From positions 1-64,000 of the forward strand of contig NZ_CALART010000002.1 in NCBI RefSeq assembly GCF_937888285.1: a stretch of DNA of 64,000 bases, in the 5' to 3' direction. The notes under the pieces were generated by a model, which was not told where the DNA came from, searched no databases, and saw only the letters and a list, made by a program, of their open reading frames with translations. Origin of the DNA: an uncultured Aquimonas sp. (GTDB taxonomy: Bacteria; Pseudomonadota; Gammaproteobacteria; Xanthomonadales; Xanthomonadaceae). This document shows, in pieces, positions 16,541 to 25,125 of this stretch; within the stretch, counting starts at the first letter, position 1; each line of letters opens with the position of its first letter. A program made the position numbers and the translations under genes.

Positions 16541-18909
16541 GGACTCGGCACCCGCACCTCGATGCGATAGCGCTGACCCGGCAGCAGTCCGCGCAGGCGA
16601 GGCTCGGGCTGCAGCACCCCACCGACGCAGAGCTGCAGCGGGCCCGCATGCCGCAGGTACTCGATGTCGAGCACGCTGCCGCGGATGCGTCGGGTGATCC
16701 GCGCCTGCTGCCAGGCGCGTGGCAGCTGCGGGTCAAAACGCAGGCCCTCGCGCTCGCCATGCAGGCCGAACAATCCTTGCAGCAGGGCGCGCAGCAGCCA
16801 GGCGACGGCGCCGGAGTTCGGCAGCTGGCTGCTGCGGCCGGCGGTCTCCGGATACAGCCGATGCGCGCCGCGGTAGTAGTTGGGAATGAAGCTCGGCAGC
16901 TGGCCGCGCGCCAGCGCTGCTTCCGAATCCGCGCAGGGCAGCAGCTGGCGCAGCAGTGCATATGCGCGCTCGCCTTCGCCCACGGCGTACAGCCCGTTGA
17001 TGTGGAAGGCGACGGCGTGGCTGTAGACCGAGCCGTTCTCGGCCGAGCCCGGGAATTTCTGGGTGACGCGCCCGATGTCCTCGTGCAGGCGGGTGAAGGG
17101 CGGATCACACAGTGTCAGCCCCGAAGGCGTCTGCAGATGGGTGTCGACCGCATGCAGCAGGCGTCGCTGCTGGTCGGTCGTGGCCAGGCCGGCGAGCAGG
17201 GCCCAGGCCTGCGGATTCAGGAAGATCCGACCCTCTTCATCGGCCTGCACGCCGAAGCGGCGGCCGTGGTCGGTGATGCCGCGGGCGAACCAGTCGCCGT
17301 CCCACAGCCAGGTCTGCACGGCCTCGGCCAGCCTGTCAGCCTCGGTGCGCAGGTGCGCCGCAGGGTTGGCATCGAGCAGATCCGCGGCCTCATCGCAGAC
17401 CTGCGCCCACACCCGCAGCGCATGCACCAGCGCAATGGAAAGCCAGCCGGACACGCCGCGCCCGAGATGACCCGCCATGTTCATCGGGTCGCACCAGTCG
17501 CCGTGGCCGATCAGGCTCAAGCCGCGACCGTCGCGCCGCTGCAGCAGCCAGCGCAGGGCCTGCTCGACGCGATGGGCAACGTCCAGCTCGCGGCCATGGC
17601 GGTCGCGCACGACGCTCCGCAGGAAGGTGTAGTCCCCTGATTCCTGCAGCCACACAGCGAGACAGATCGGCAGCCAGAGCGCGTGGTCGGTGTGCGGAAT
17701 CTGGTTGATGTACTTGAGCTCGGCCTCGGGGTGCAGGAGCACGCCGTCGGGCAGGCCGAAGTCCTCCTCCTGCTGTTCCAGCACGCGCAGGAAGTGGCTG
17801 CGGGCGAAATCCGGCTGCAGCAGGCTCAGGCCCATTGCGTCCTGCAGATAGTTTCGGGTCTGCGGGTCGGTGCAGAAACGGTTGGCCTCGCCGAGGTAGA
17901 GCGCCTGCCGGCACAGCCAGGGCTGCACGAAGCCATCGAGCGCTGCGTCTGGCGTCGCCAGCCGCAAGGCCTCGCGGGCCGGCGCCAGCGCCGCGGCGCG
18001 TTCGGCGAGCGCGCGCTCGAAACCATGGCCTGCGAGGTAGCGCTGACGCAGGGCGCGGATTTCGGCCTCGTCGTGCGCCGGGCCGAAGGCGAAGCGCAGG
18101 GTCTGCGTGGCGCCGGCCGCCAGCGCGATGCGGTACTGCAGGCAGGCCGCGGGCACCTCATAGTGCGCTTCGCCGCCCGCGAGCCGGTGGGAAAGCAGGG
18201 CCTCCGGCGCGTGCAGGCCGCCTTCGCCCTCGAACGCGGCTTGCCGGCATTCCCAGCTGTCCGGCGGGCTGTCGTGCAAGAGCACGGTATGGTCTTTCAG
18301 GCGCGCGATCCGCGGCCAGTCCTCGCGCTTCTGGTAGCCGCTGATGCAGCGCGCGACGATGCCGCCCAGCTCGGGCGAGTAGCGCGCCGACTGGTTCATC
18401 CAGCTCATGTAGCCGAGCGGAAAGTAGAGACAGACGCGCAGGCGTCTGGGCTGAGCACCGCGGTTGTCGATCCGCAGCGTCCACAGCTCCAGCGCATCGT
18501 CAGGCGGCAGCCCGACCGACCACTGGCAGTCCAGACCGCCGTGCTCGATGTCCCAGTCGACGCCATCGGGGCGGGCGCGGAACACGAAGCGATCAGCCGC
18601 CGCGCGCACCGGCTCGTGCGGCAGCGAGAACAGCGCGCCGCTGTCTTCATCGACGACGTAGACGAAGCGGCCGGGATGGTGCGCGTACAGCGGCTGCTCG
18701 GGCTGCAGGAAGGTGGTGGCCTCCAGCACCGGCGCGCGCGCGTACTTGCCGGGCTCGGGCTGCATGTGCAGGGCGCTGGCATAGCCGCGGCAGTTCAGCT
18801 GCAGCAGCAGGCTGCGGTTCCACAGGAAGCTGCTGGCGCGCGGCATTCGCTTGGGGCAGTGCAGCTCGACACATGCGTCGGTGCTGCGGATCAGGTCGAG
18901 GGCGGACAT
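16537..18909 (-). CDS. GH94 phosphorylase, probably cellobionic acid phosphorylase
   Basis: 790 residues without a signal peptide, hence cytosolic. The N-terminal beta-sandwich (about 1-270) is followed by a helical (alpha/alpha)6 barrel with 'GHGDWCDPMNMAG' (about 466-478), where the GH94 general-acid Asp lies in 'GDW-D'. The family block 'ENGSVYSHAVAFHINGLYAVG' and 'GRSSQLPNSGAVAWLLRA' follow. GH94 enzymes split beta-glucosides with phosphate. Cellobiose, cellodextrin and cellobionic acid (Xanthomonas, Neurospora) specificities are known. The coupled gluconokinase argues for cellobionate -> glucose-1-phosphate + gluconate. Cellobiose phosphorylase is the alternative. Confidence 0.85.
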   Translation of the reverse strand: MSALDLIRSTDACVELHCPKRMPRASSFLWNRSLLLQLNCRGYASALHMQPEPGKYARAPVLEATTFLQPEQPLYAHHPGRFVYVVDEDSGALFSLPHEPVRAAADRFVFRARPDGVDWDIEHGGLDCQWSVGLPPDDALELWTLRIDNRGAQPRRLRVCLYFPLGYMSWMNQSARYSPELGGIVARCISGYQKREDWPRIARLKDHTVLLHDSPPDSWECRQAAFEGEGGLHAPEALLSHRLAGGEAHYEVPAACLQYRIALAAGATQTLRFAFGPAHDEAEIRALRQRYLAGHGFERALAERAAALAPAREALRLATPDAALDGFVQPWLCRQALYLGEANRFCTDPQTRNYLQDAMGLSLLQPDFARSHFLRVLEQQEEDFGLPDGVLLHPEAELKYINQIPHTDHALWLPICLAVWLQESGDYTFLRSVVRDRHGRELDVAHRVEQALRWLLQRRDGRGLSLIGHGDWCDPMNMAGHLGRGVSGWLSIALVHALRVWAQVCDEAADLLDANPAAHLRTEADRLAEAVQTWLWDGDWFARGITDHGRRFGVQADEEGRIFLNPQAWALLAGLATTDQQRRLLHAVDTHLQTPSGLTLCDPPFTRLHEDIGRVTQKFPGSAENGSVYSHAVAFHINGLYAVGEGERAYALLRQLLPCADSEAALARGQLPSFIPNYYRGAHRLYPETAGRSSQLPNSGAVAWLLRALLQGLFGLHGEREGLRFDPQLPRAWQQARITRRIRGSVLDIEYLRHAGPLQLCVGGVLQPEPRLRGLLPGQRYRIEVRVPSP

Positions 18910-18924
18910 GGGCGTGCCGGCGGC

Positions 18925-20316
18925 TTACGGGTTGGCAGCTGCGGCATCGCGGTCCTGCAGCTCCTGCTGGATCTGCTTGAGCCGCGCGCCGCTCAGCGGG
19001 TAGGCGAAGGCGAGAGCAGCGGCGAGCAGGGCGAACACGCCGGGCACCAGGGTTTGCAGCAGCTGGATGCCGGCTTCCGAGGCGCCGCTCTGGGCCTGGT
19101 TGGCGGCATAGCCGATGGCGGCCAGCACCCACAGCAGGGCCGCCGAGCCCAGCGAGCCCCCAAGCTTCTGCGAGAAGGTCGCCGCCGCGAAGGTCATCGC
19201 GGTGGCGCGGCGGCCGTGTCGCCACTCACCGAAGTCGGCGCTGTCGGCGTACATCGACCAGGTCAGCGGCGATTTCGGCCCCAGCGCCAGGCTGATCAGA
19301 ATGTTCAGCGCGAAGATCAGCGCGATGTGCTCGGGGCCGACGAACCAGAAGGCGGTCGAGAGTGTCGCCACGATCAGCATCAGCACCGCCAGCAGGCGTG
19401 CCTTGTCGAACAGACGGATCAGCAGCGGCGCCAGCGCGGCGCCCGCGGCATAGGCCAGCATCTGCACGAGCAGATAGTCGGGCAGCAGATCCGGGCGCTT
19501 CAGCCAGTAGGTGAAGTAGTAGTAGGCCGAGCCGGCACGCAGGGTGATCGTCAGCATGATCAGCATGGCGAGGCCAAACAGGATCAGCCAGGGGCGGTTG
19601 CGCAGGAGATCGCGCAGGTCGGTGGCCGGCGAGCTCGTCTGCGCGGGCGGCGGTGCGATGCGCTGCCGCGTGCTGGCGAAGGTCAGCGCGAAGAGGCCGC
19701 AGGCGATCACGCCATACAGGGCCATCGTCAGCGGCCAGCCGCGCTGCGGATCGCCGTTGCCAAGCAGGTCGACGAGCGGCAGGGTGAACTTGTTGACCAG
19801 GGCGCCGCCGCCGAAGGCGAACAGGAAGCGCAGACTGTTCAGCGTCGTGCGCTCTTCGCTGCGCGCGCTCATCACGCCGCTGAGTGCGGAGTAGGGCGTG
19901 CTGAGCACGGTGTAGGCCAGCATCAGCCCGGTGAAGCTCGCGTAGGCCCAGACCAGCTTGCCGTCCTCGTCCAGGTCTGGCGTGCTGAAGGTGACCACGC
20001 CCATCACCGCCAGCGGCAGCGCGCCGACCAGCAGCCAGGGCCGGAACTGCCCCCAGCGCGTGCGCGTGCGGTCGGCGACGGCACCCATCAGCGGGTCGGT
20101 GACGGCATCGAACAGGCGAGTGACGAACAGCAGGGTGCCGGCGGCCGCAGCGCCGAGGCCAAACACGTCGGTGTAGAAGGCCGCCAGAAAGGAGGCGATG
20201 GTCGTCCAGTACAGATTGAAGCCGAGATCGCCGGCGCCGTAGCCGAGGCGCTCGCCCCAGCGCAGGCGGGCCTGTCGATCGGCGGGCGATGGCGCTGGGC
20301 TCACGGGCGTGTCCAT
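18925..20316 (-). CDS. GPH/MelB-type MFS sugar transporter
   Basis: 463 residues from ATG 20316. Twelve hydrophobic segments and the glycoside-pentoside-hexuronide cation symporter signature 'LGYGAGDLGFNLYW' near the N-terminus, 'RLFDAVTDPLMGAVADRTRTRWGQFRPW' (loop 2-3) and a central hydrophilic loop. This is an inner-membrane cation:sugar symporter. Its place 15 nt upstream of the GH94 gene suggests it imports the phosphorylase substrate (cellobionate or cellobiose). The TonB receptor and SSS symporter nearby would supply other routes. Confidence 0.88.
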   Translation of the reverse strand: MDTPVSPAPSPADRQARLRWGERLGYGAGDLGFNLYWTTIASFLAAFYTDVFGLGAAAAGTLLFVTRLFDAVTDPLMGAVADRTRTRWGQFRPWLLVGALPLAVMGVVTFSTPDLDEDGKLVWAYASFTGLMLAYTVLSTPYSALSGVMSARSEERTTLNSLRFLFAFGGGALVNKFTLPLVDLLGNGDPQRGWPLTMALYGVIACGLFALTFASTRQRIAPPPAQTSSPATDLRDLLRNRPWLILFGLAMLIMLTITLRAGSAYYYFTYWLKRPDLLPDYLLVQMLAYAAGAALAPLLIRLFDKARLLAVLMLIVATLSTAFWFVGPEHIALIFALNILISLALGPKSPLTWSMYADSADFGEWRHGRRATAMTFAAATFSQKLGGSLGSAALLWVLAAIGYAANQAQSGASEAGIQLLQTLVPGVFALLAAALAFAYPLSGARLKQIQQELQDRDAAAANP

Positions 20317-20326
20317 GGCCCGGACG

Positions 20327-21097
20327 TCAGGGTACGAGCCGGATGCGACCGAACACGCCGGCGTCGAGGTAGAGGCGATTGCGGTCTCCTTCGATCGGTG
20401 GCACGTCGACATCGGCCATCAGTCGGCTGCGTTCGCCGGGCGCATCGCTGTCACACCAGGCGAGGGCGAAGCCGATGACGTCACCCGCGTTGAGTGGGCG
20501 CGCTTGCCACACCTCGCCCGTCGCCAGCGTTGCTGGATCAGGATAGAGCCGGATCCGCGCCTCCCAGACCAGCAGATGTGGTGCGCCCTGACTGCGTCGC
20601 CACACCGCTTGTACATGGTCGTTCAGCAGGATCGGTTCGCCCGCGCTGTCGATGTCGACTACCTGGCCGTCGAGTGCAACGTGATAGGCGAAGGCGCTGT
20701 GACTGGTCTTGTGATCGCCCCCGCTGGCGTCCTCGTCGACCAGGATTTCCAGCGCGTCGTCGGCCCAGTAGTTCTTCAGCGGGTCGGGCTCGCCATCGCT
20801 GAGCACGTTGTCGCGGATCTCGGCCAGCAGGTACAGCGCATCTTCGCGCCAGAGCAGGCGGTAGCGGCCGCTGAAGTCGGCTGCATCGTCCGGCGTCGAG
20901 CCCACCGGAGCATGCGTGAGTGCGCGCCACTCTGCCGCAGCCCACACGGTTTCCTCAGCATGACCGTCGATCAACGGCGCTTCGGCGGCAACGTGCACCA
21001 TGCGCGGATTCGACTCTGTCTGCGGAGCGCCGTTGCAGCCGGCCGACGCTATCGACAGGGCAAGCGCGAGTCTCACGCCGTGAATGAGCTGGCTCAT
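20327..21097 (-). CDS. CBM9-like carbohydrate-binding lipoprotein
   Basis: 256 residues. The signal peptide ends with lipobox ASAGC (Cys about residue 21). The mature part reads 'APLIDGHAEETVWAAAEWRAL', 'GRYRLLWREDALYLLAEIRDNVLSD' and 'YWADDALEILVDEDAS', the pattern of family 9 carbohydrate-binding-like domains (DUF1083 group). It presumably binds oligosaccharide at the periplasmic face or outer surface. The start overlaps the glk stop (ATGA), and the MFS gene begins 10 nt downstream of its stop. Confidence 0.82.
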   Translation of the reverse strand: MSQLIHGVRLALALSIASAGCNGAPQTESNPRMVHVAAEAPLIDGHAEETVWAAAEWRALTHAPVGSTPDDAADFSGRYRLLWREDALYLLAEIRDNVLSDGEPDPLKNYWADDALEILVDEDASGGDHKTSHSAFAYHVALDGQVVDIDSAGEPILLNDHVQAVWRRSQGAPHLLVWEARIRLYPDPATLATGEVWQARPLNAGDVIGFALAWCDSDAPGERSRLMADVDVPPIEGDRNRLYLDAGVFGRIRLVP

Positions 21098-22107
21098 CCC
21101 AGCAGACCCACGCGCGCCGCTCCCAGGGTGCCGACATCGGTGCTGCCGATGCGGAAGGTTGGCGTCCGCGCCAGCAGCGGGGTGAAGCGGCCCTTGTCGA
21201 TGAAAGCTGCGCGGAACAGCGCCTCGCCGCGCTCGTCCAGCACGTGCGGAAGCAGGCCGCCGGCGAGATAGACCCCCGCCCAGCCGCCGTAGAGCAGCAC
21301 CGCGTCGCCAGCGAAGCGGCCCAGGATGCTGCAGAACAGATCGATCGCGCTGCGCGCGTCGGGATCGCCGTTACGGGCCGCGGCCACCACCGCGGTGGAA
21401 TCGTGCAGACGCATCTCGCGCCCGCGCGCCATATGCACGCAGGCATCGTGCAGGTTGACCAGGCCCTCTCCGCACAGGAGACGCTCGTAGGAGACACGGC
21501 CGTAGCGTCGCTGCAGGAAGCGCAGGATGAAGATCTCGCGCTCGTCGTGCGGGGCGAAGCTGGCGTGTCCGCCCTCGGTTTCCAGCACCGCCAGCCCGCG
21601 CGCGTCACGCCGTATTGCCGCAGCACCCAGACCGGTGCCGGGGCCCAGCACCACCTGCACCGCGGCGGTGTCGAAGGCGGCGCCCGGCGCATCGCCGATC
21701 GGATGCAGATCGGCTTCGCTCAAACCTGGCACCGCCCAGGCCACGGCAGCGAAATCGTTGATCACCTGCAGCTCGCGGAAGCCGATGCGGCGCTTGAGCG
21801 CCTGGATCGAGAAGCTCCAGCGGCTGTTGGTCAGGATCACCTGGTCGTCCAGCACCGCCCCCGCCACCGCCAGCACCGCGCGCTCCGGCACGGGCTCGCC
21901 GCTGGCCGAGAAATAGGCGTCGAGCGCCGACTCGATGCCGTCGTGGTCGGCGACCTTGAGACTGCGCTGCGCGGCCAGCCTGACCCGTTCGTTCTCGCCC
22001 AACGCGGCGGTCGCGAAGCGGGCGTTGGTGCCGCCGATGTCGGCGGCGAGGCAGCGCAGGTGCGCCGCGGCCGCGGCGTCGCGGCGCGATTCAAGCAGCA
22101 GGCTCAT
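21094..22107 (-). CDS. glk: Glucokinase
   Basis: 337 residues with 'LAADIGGTNARFA' (phosphate-binding), 'LTNSRWSFSIQALKRRIGF', 'VINDFAAVAWAVPGL', 'VVLGPGTGLGAAAI' and 'LETEGGHASFAPHDERE', the standard blocks of bacterial Glk (not ROK). It converts glucose released by the GH3 enzyme to glucose-6-phosphate. First gene of the leftward operon glk-CBM9-MFS-GH94-gntK. A candidate LacI operator lies 55 nt upstream, shared with the divergent lacI-type gene. Confidence 0.93.
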   Translation of the reverse strand: MSLLLESRRDAAAAAHLRCLAADIGGTNARFATAALGENERVRLAAQRSLKVADHDGIESALDAYFSASGEPVPERAVLAVAGAVLDDQVILTNSRWSFSIQALKRRIGFRELQVINDFAAVAWAVPGLSEADLHPIGDAPGAAFDTAAVQVVLGPGTGLGAAAIRRDARGLAVLETEGGHASFAPHDEREIFILRFLQRRYGRVSYERLLCGEGLVNLHDACVHMARGREMRLHDSTAVVAAARNGDPDARSAIDLFCSILGRFAGDAVLLYGGWAGVYLAGGLLPHVLDERGEALFRAAFIDKGRFTPLLARTPTFRIGSTDVGTLGAARVGLLG

Positions 22108-22161
22108 CGCGATGGGGTCCTGGACGACGCGCCGGGGCGATGGCGCGGGTATGCTTGCGCA

Positions 22162-22178
22162 CCGATATCGCTGTCATC
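22162..22178. promoter_or_regulatory. Candidate LacI-family operator between glk and the regulator
   Basis: GATATCGCTGTCATC (22164-22178) shares the ten bases ATCGCTGTCA with the near-palindrome TGACATCGCTGTCA at 30788-30801 in front of the GH3 gene. It is central in the 104-nt divergent intergenic region. Confidence 0.55.
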
Positions 22179-22211
22179 ACGACGGCGGGCGGCAAACGGG
22201 GATGGGGGGTT

Positions 22212-23249
22212 ATGGGCGGTCGGGTGACCATCGATGATGTCGCGGCTGCAGCCGGCGTCTCGCCGAAGACGGTGTCGCGGGTCATCAACAGCGAGCCGAA
22301 CGTGCGCGCGCAGACGCAGGAGCGCGTGCGCGCGGCGATCGAGAAGCTGAACTTCCGGCCTGACCCTTCCGCGCGCAGCCTCGCCGCCAGTCGCTCGTAT
22401 CTGATCGGCGTGGTCTACGACAACCCGTCGGACAGCTATCTGATGGAGATCATCAGCGGCGTGCTCGACACCTGCCAGGCCCAGCATTACCAGACCCTGC
22501 TGTGTCCGCTGCGTTTCGACCGCGATGACTTGCTGCGCGAGGTGGACTCGCTGATCGCGCAGTCGCGGCCAGGTGGCCTGGTGCTGACGCCGCCGCTGAC
22601 CGACAACGACGCGCTGCTGGCCCATCTGCGCACGCTCGGCGTGCCCTTCGCCTGCATTTCGCCCAAACAGCCGGAGGGCTGCGGGGTGACCTTCGACGAG
22701 CGCCAGGCGGCGCGCGAGATGGTCAGGCATCTGGTCGACCTGGGTCATCGTCGGATCGCGCACATCCGCGGCCATGTCGCGCACGGCGCCTCGAGCTGGC
22801 GTGTCGACGGCTATCGCGATGCCCTGCAGGACGCCGGGATCGAGTTCGATCCGGCGCTGGTCGTGCAGGGCGAGTTCTCTTTCGATTCGGGCATGCAGGC
22901 CGCGCGCATGCTGCTCGATCTCGAGCAGCCACCGACTGCGATCTTCGCTGCCAACGACGACATGGCCGCGGGTGTGGTGCGGGTGGCGCTGGAGCGCGGT
23001 CTCTCGATTCCCGCCGAGCTGTCGGTCTGCGGTTTCGACGACATCCCGATCGCGCACCAGATCTTTCCCGCGCTGACCACCGTGCGGCAGCCTGCGCGCG
23101 AGATGGGGGCGAGTGCTGCCGCCGAGCTGCTCAAGTGCATGCGCGACCCGGCGCAGGCGGGCATGCGGCAGCTGCCCTACAGCCTGTGCCTGCGCGCAAG
23201 CACCGGCCCAGCGCCCAGGCAGCGCGTGAGCAGCCGGGGCAAACGCTGA
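22212..23249 (+). CDS. LacI-family transcriptional regulator of the glucan locus
   Basis: 345 residues from ATG 22212 with a G-rich stretch before it. The N-terminal HTH 'VTIDDVAAAAGVSPKTVSRVIN' and hinge 'KLNFRPDPSARSLAASRS' precede a periplasmic-binding-protein-like effector domain ('LIGVVYDNPSDSYLMEIISGVLD', 'AIFAANDDMAAGVVRVALERG', 'VCGFDDIPIA', 'LTTVRQPAREMG'). It is divergent from glk and flanked by transport genes on the other side, so a local repressor responsive to a gluco-oligosaccharide or sugar phosphate is likely. Confidence 0.92.
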   Translation: MGGRVTIDDVAAAAGVSPKTVSRVINSEPNVRAQTQERVRAAIEKLNFRPDPSARSLAASRSYLIGVVYDNPSDSYLMEIISGVLDTCQAQHYQTLLCPLRFDRDDLLREVDSLIAQSRPGGLVLTPPLTDNDALLAHLRTLGVPFACISPKQPEGCGVTFDERQAAREMVRHLVDLGHRRIAHIRGHVAHGASSWRVDGYRDALQDAGIEFDPALVVQGEFSFDSGMQAARMLLDLEQPPTAIFAANDDMAAGVVRVALERGLSIPAELSVCGFDDIPIAHQIFPALTTVRQPAREMGASAAAELLKCMRDPAQAGMRQLPYSLCLRASTGPAPRQRVSSRGKR

Positions 23250-23282
23250 CCGGCAATTCGTTTCGAGATCCACGACGCGACC

Positions 23283-24848
23283 TCAGCCCAGGCTCGCGTA
23301 GATCAGGATCAGCACCGCGCTCACCGCCACTGCGCCGAGATTGAAGCCGGCGGTGGTCGCGAAGCCGCCCTCGGGCAGCGCCTGCGATTTCGGCTGTGCC
23401 TTCCAGCCCTGCAGGGCGGAGATGCCCAGCGCGATCGCGCAGCAGGCCAGGAACACGTAGCCGACGCGATCCATGAACGGCAGCTCGGGCAGCCAGATGC
23501 GCGCTGCGATCGACAGCAGGAAGGAGCCGAGCGCCGCGGCGAGCGCGCCGAGCGCTGTCGTCTGCCGTACGAAGACGCCGAGCAGGAAGATCGCGCAGAT
23601 GCCGGGCGTGAAGAAACCGGTGAACTCCTGGATGTACTGGAAGGCCTGCTCGAAGCCGCCCAGCAGCGGGCGCGCGCAGATCACCGCCAGCAGCAGGGCC
23701 ACGGCGCCGGCGATGCGGCCGCTGCGCACCAGGCCACGATCACTGGTCCGGGGCCTGAACTGGTGCAGCAGGTCCATGGTGAACAGGGTGGCGACCGAGT
23801 TCATCATCGAGCCCACGGATGACACGATGGCGGCGATCAGGGCAGCGAAGATCAGGCCGCGGATGCCCGCGGGGGCGAGCTTCATCATCTCCGGATAGGC
23901 CTGGTCAGGCTTGGCGAGATCCGGCGCCAGGAACAGCGCCGCCATGCCGGGCACGACGATGATCAGCGGCATCAGCATCTTCAGCGCAGCGGCGAACAGG
24001 ATGCCCTTCTGGGCTTCCTTCAGGCTGCCGGCGGCCAGCGCACGCTGGATGATGTACTGGTTGAAACCCCAGTAGGAGAGGTTCATCACCCACATGCCGC
24101 CGAGCAGCACGCTCAGCCCCGGCAGGTTGGCGTACTGCGGGTTGTCGGGCGAGAGGATCATGTCGAAGCGCTCGGGCATGCGCTCGTACATGGTGGCGAG
24201 ACCCGCCCAGGCGCCGGCGCCCTCGGCGACGCGGTCCAGCGCGATCCAGGCGACGATCAGTCCGCCTAGCACCAGCAGCACGACCTGGATGATGTCGGTC
24301 ATCGCCACTGCGCGCAGGCCGCCGTACAGCGAATACGCGAGTGCGAAGGCCGCCAGCGCGAGCAGGCCTGACGTCATGTCGAGGCCGGTCAGCGCATTGA
24401 TGGCGAGCGCGCCCAGCCACAGCACCGAAGTGAGGTTCACGAACACGTACACGCCGAGCCAGAACACCGCCATCACCGTCTTGACGCTGCGGTCGTAGCG
24501 CTGTTCCAGGTACTGCGGCATGGTGTAGATGCCGGAGCGCAGCAGCACCGGCAGGATGAACTTGCCGACCAGGATCAGGGTGATCGCCGCCATCCATTCG
24601 TAGCTGGCGATGGCAAGCCCCATGGCATAGCCCGAACCCGACATGCCGATGATCTGTTCGGCGGAGATGTTGGCGGCGATCAGCGAGGCGCCGACCGCCC
24701 ACCAGGGCAGGCTGCGGCCGGCCAGGAAATAGTCGTTGGCAGTTCGCTCATGGCCGGCGGGCTCGCGCGAGATCCAGGTGGCGAGGCCGATCAGGCCGAC
24801 CGCATAGATGGCGACCACGGCCAGGTCGAGGGTCGAGAGTGCGGACAC
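23283..24848 (-). CDS. Sodium:solute symporter (SSS/SGLT family)
   Basis: 521 residues from GTG 24848, selected because AAGGAG lies just upstream. The open frame extends to 25124 but covers only intergenic DNA. About 14 membrane helices. SSS hallmarks: 'DYFLAGRSLPWWAVGASLIAANISAEQIIGMSGSGY', 'YGGLRAVAMTDIIQ' and 'GILFAAALKMLMPLIIVVPGMAA'. It resembles SglT-type sugar symporters, which import glucose or other sugars with Na+ across the inner membrane. It follows the TonB receptor by 277 nt and converges with the lacI-type gene (33 nt gap). Confidence 0.9.
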   Translation of the reverse strand: MSALSTLDLAVVAIYAVGLIGLATWISREPAGHERTANDYFLAGRSLPWWAVGASLIAANISAEQIIGMSGSGYAMGLAIASYEWMAAITLILVGKFILPVLLRSGIYTMPQYLEQRYDRSVKTVMAVFWLGVYVFVNLTSVLWLGALAINALTGLDMTSGLLALAAFALAYSLYGGLRAVAMTDIIQVVLLVLGGLIVAWIALDRVAEGAGAWAGLATMYERMPERFDMILSPDNPQYANLPGLSVLLGGMWVMNLSYWGFNQYIIQRALAAGSLKEAQKGILFAAALKMLMPLIIVVPGMAALFLAPDLAKPDQAYPEMMKLAPAGIRGLIFAALIAAIVSSVGSMMNSVATLFTMDLLHQFRPRTSDRGLVRSGRIAGAVALLLAVICARPLLGGFEQAFQYIQEFTGFFTPGICAIFLLGVFVRQTTALGALAAALGSFLLSIAARIWLPELPFMDRVGYVFLACCAIALGISALQGWKAQPKSQALPEGGFATTAGFNLGAVAVSAVLILIYASLG

Positions 24849-24974
24849 GGTAGCTCCTTGGCCCGGGTGTGCGGCCCCGGCGGCAGGCGGTCGAAAAAGG
24901 CGGCGCGGAGACGGGGAGCACTCCGCGCCGATGGCAAAGCGGGCTGTCGCTGCTGTGGCAACTGCATCTGCTGC

Positions 24975-25003
24975 GGCCGGTATCGCGCTCGCCGATACCG
25001 GCC
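24975..25003 (-). terminator. Perfect 11-bp hairpin between receptor and symporter genes
   Basis: GGCCGGTATCG (24975-24985) pairs with CGATACCGGCC (24993-25003), loop 7 nt. It lies in the 277-nt gap between two genes read leftward. With no T tract it may be a partial terminator or a processing/stability element that lowers symporter expression relative to the receptor. Confidence 0.55.
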
Positions 25004-25125
25004 ATCCGGAAATCGCAGGCTCGCGAAAGGCGAATGCGCCCCTGGCGTCGGTCACGCCGTCCCTGGCGTCGACCGTTCCACAGCCCCAGCCGATCTGAGG
25101 CGCCGCGCAAGCGGCGCCCGGCACC

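Noticed and set aside
17683..20478. A 931-codon open frame on the plus strand
   Set aside because: Antisense to the GH94 and MFS genes, which are well supported.
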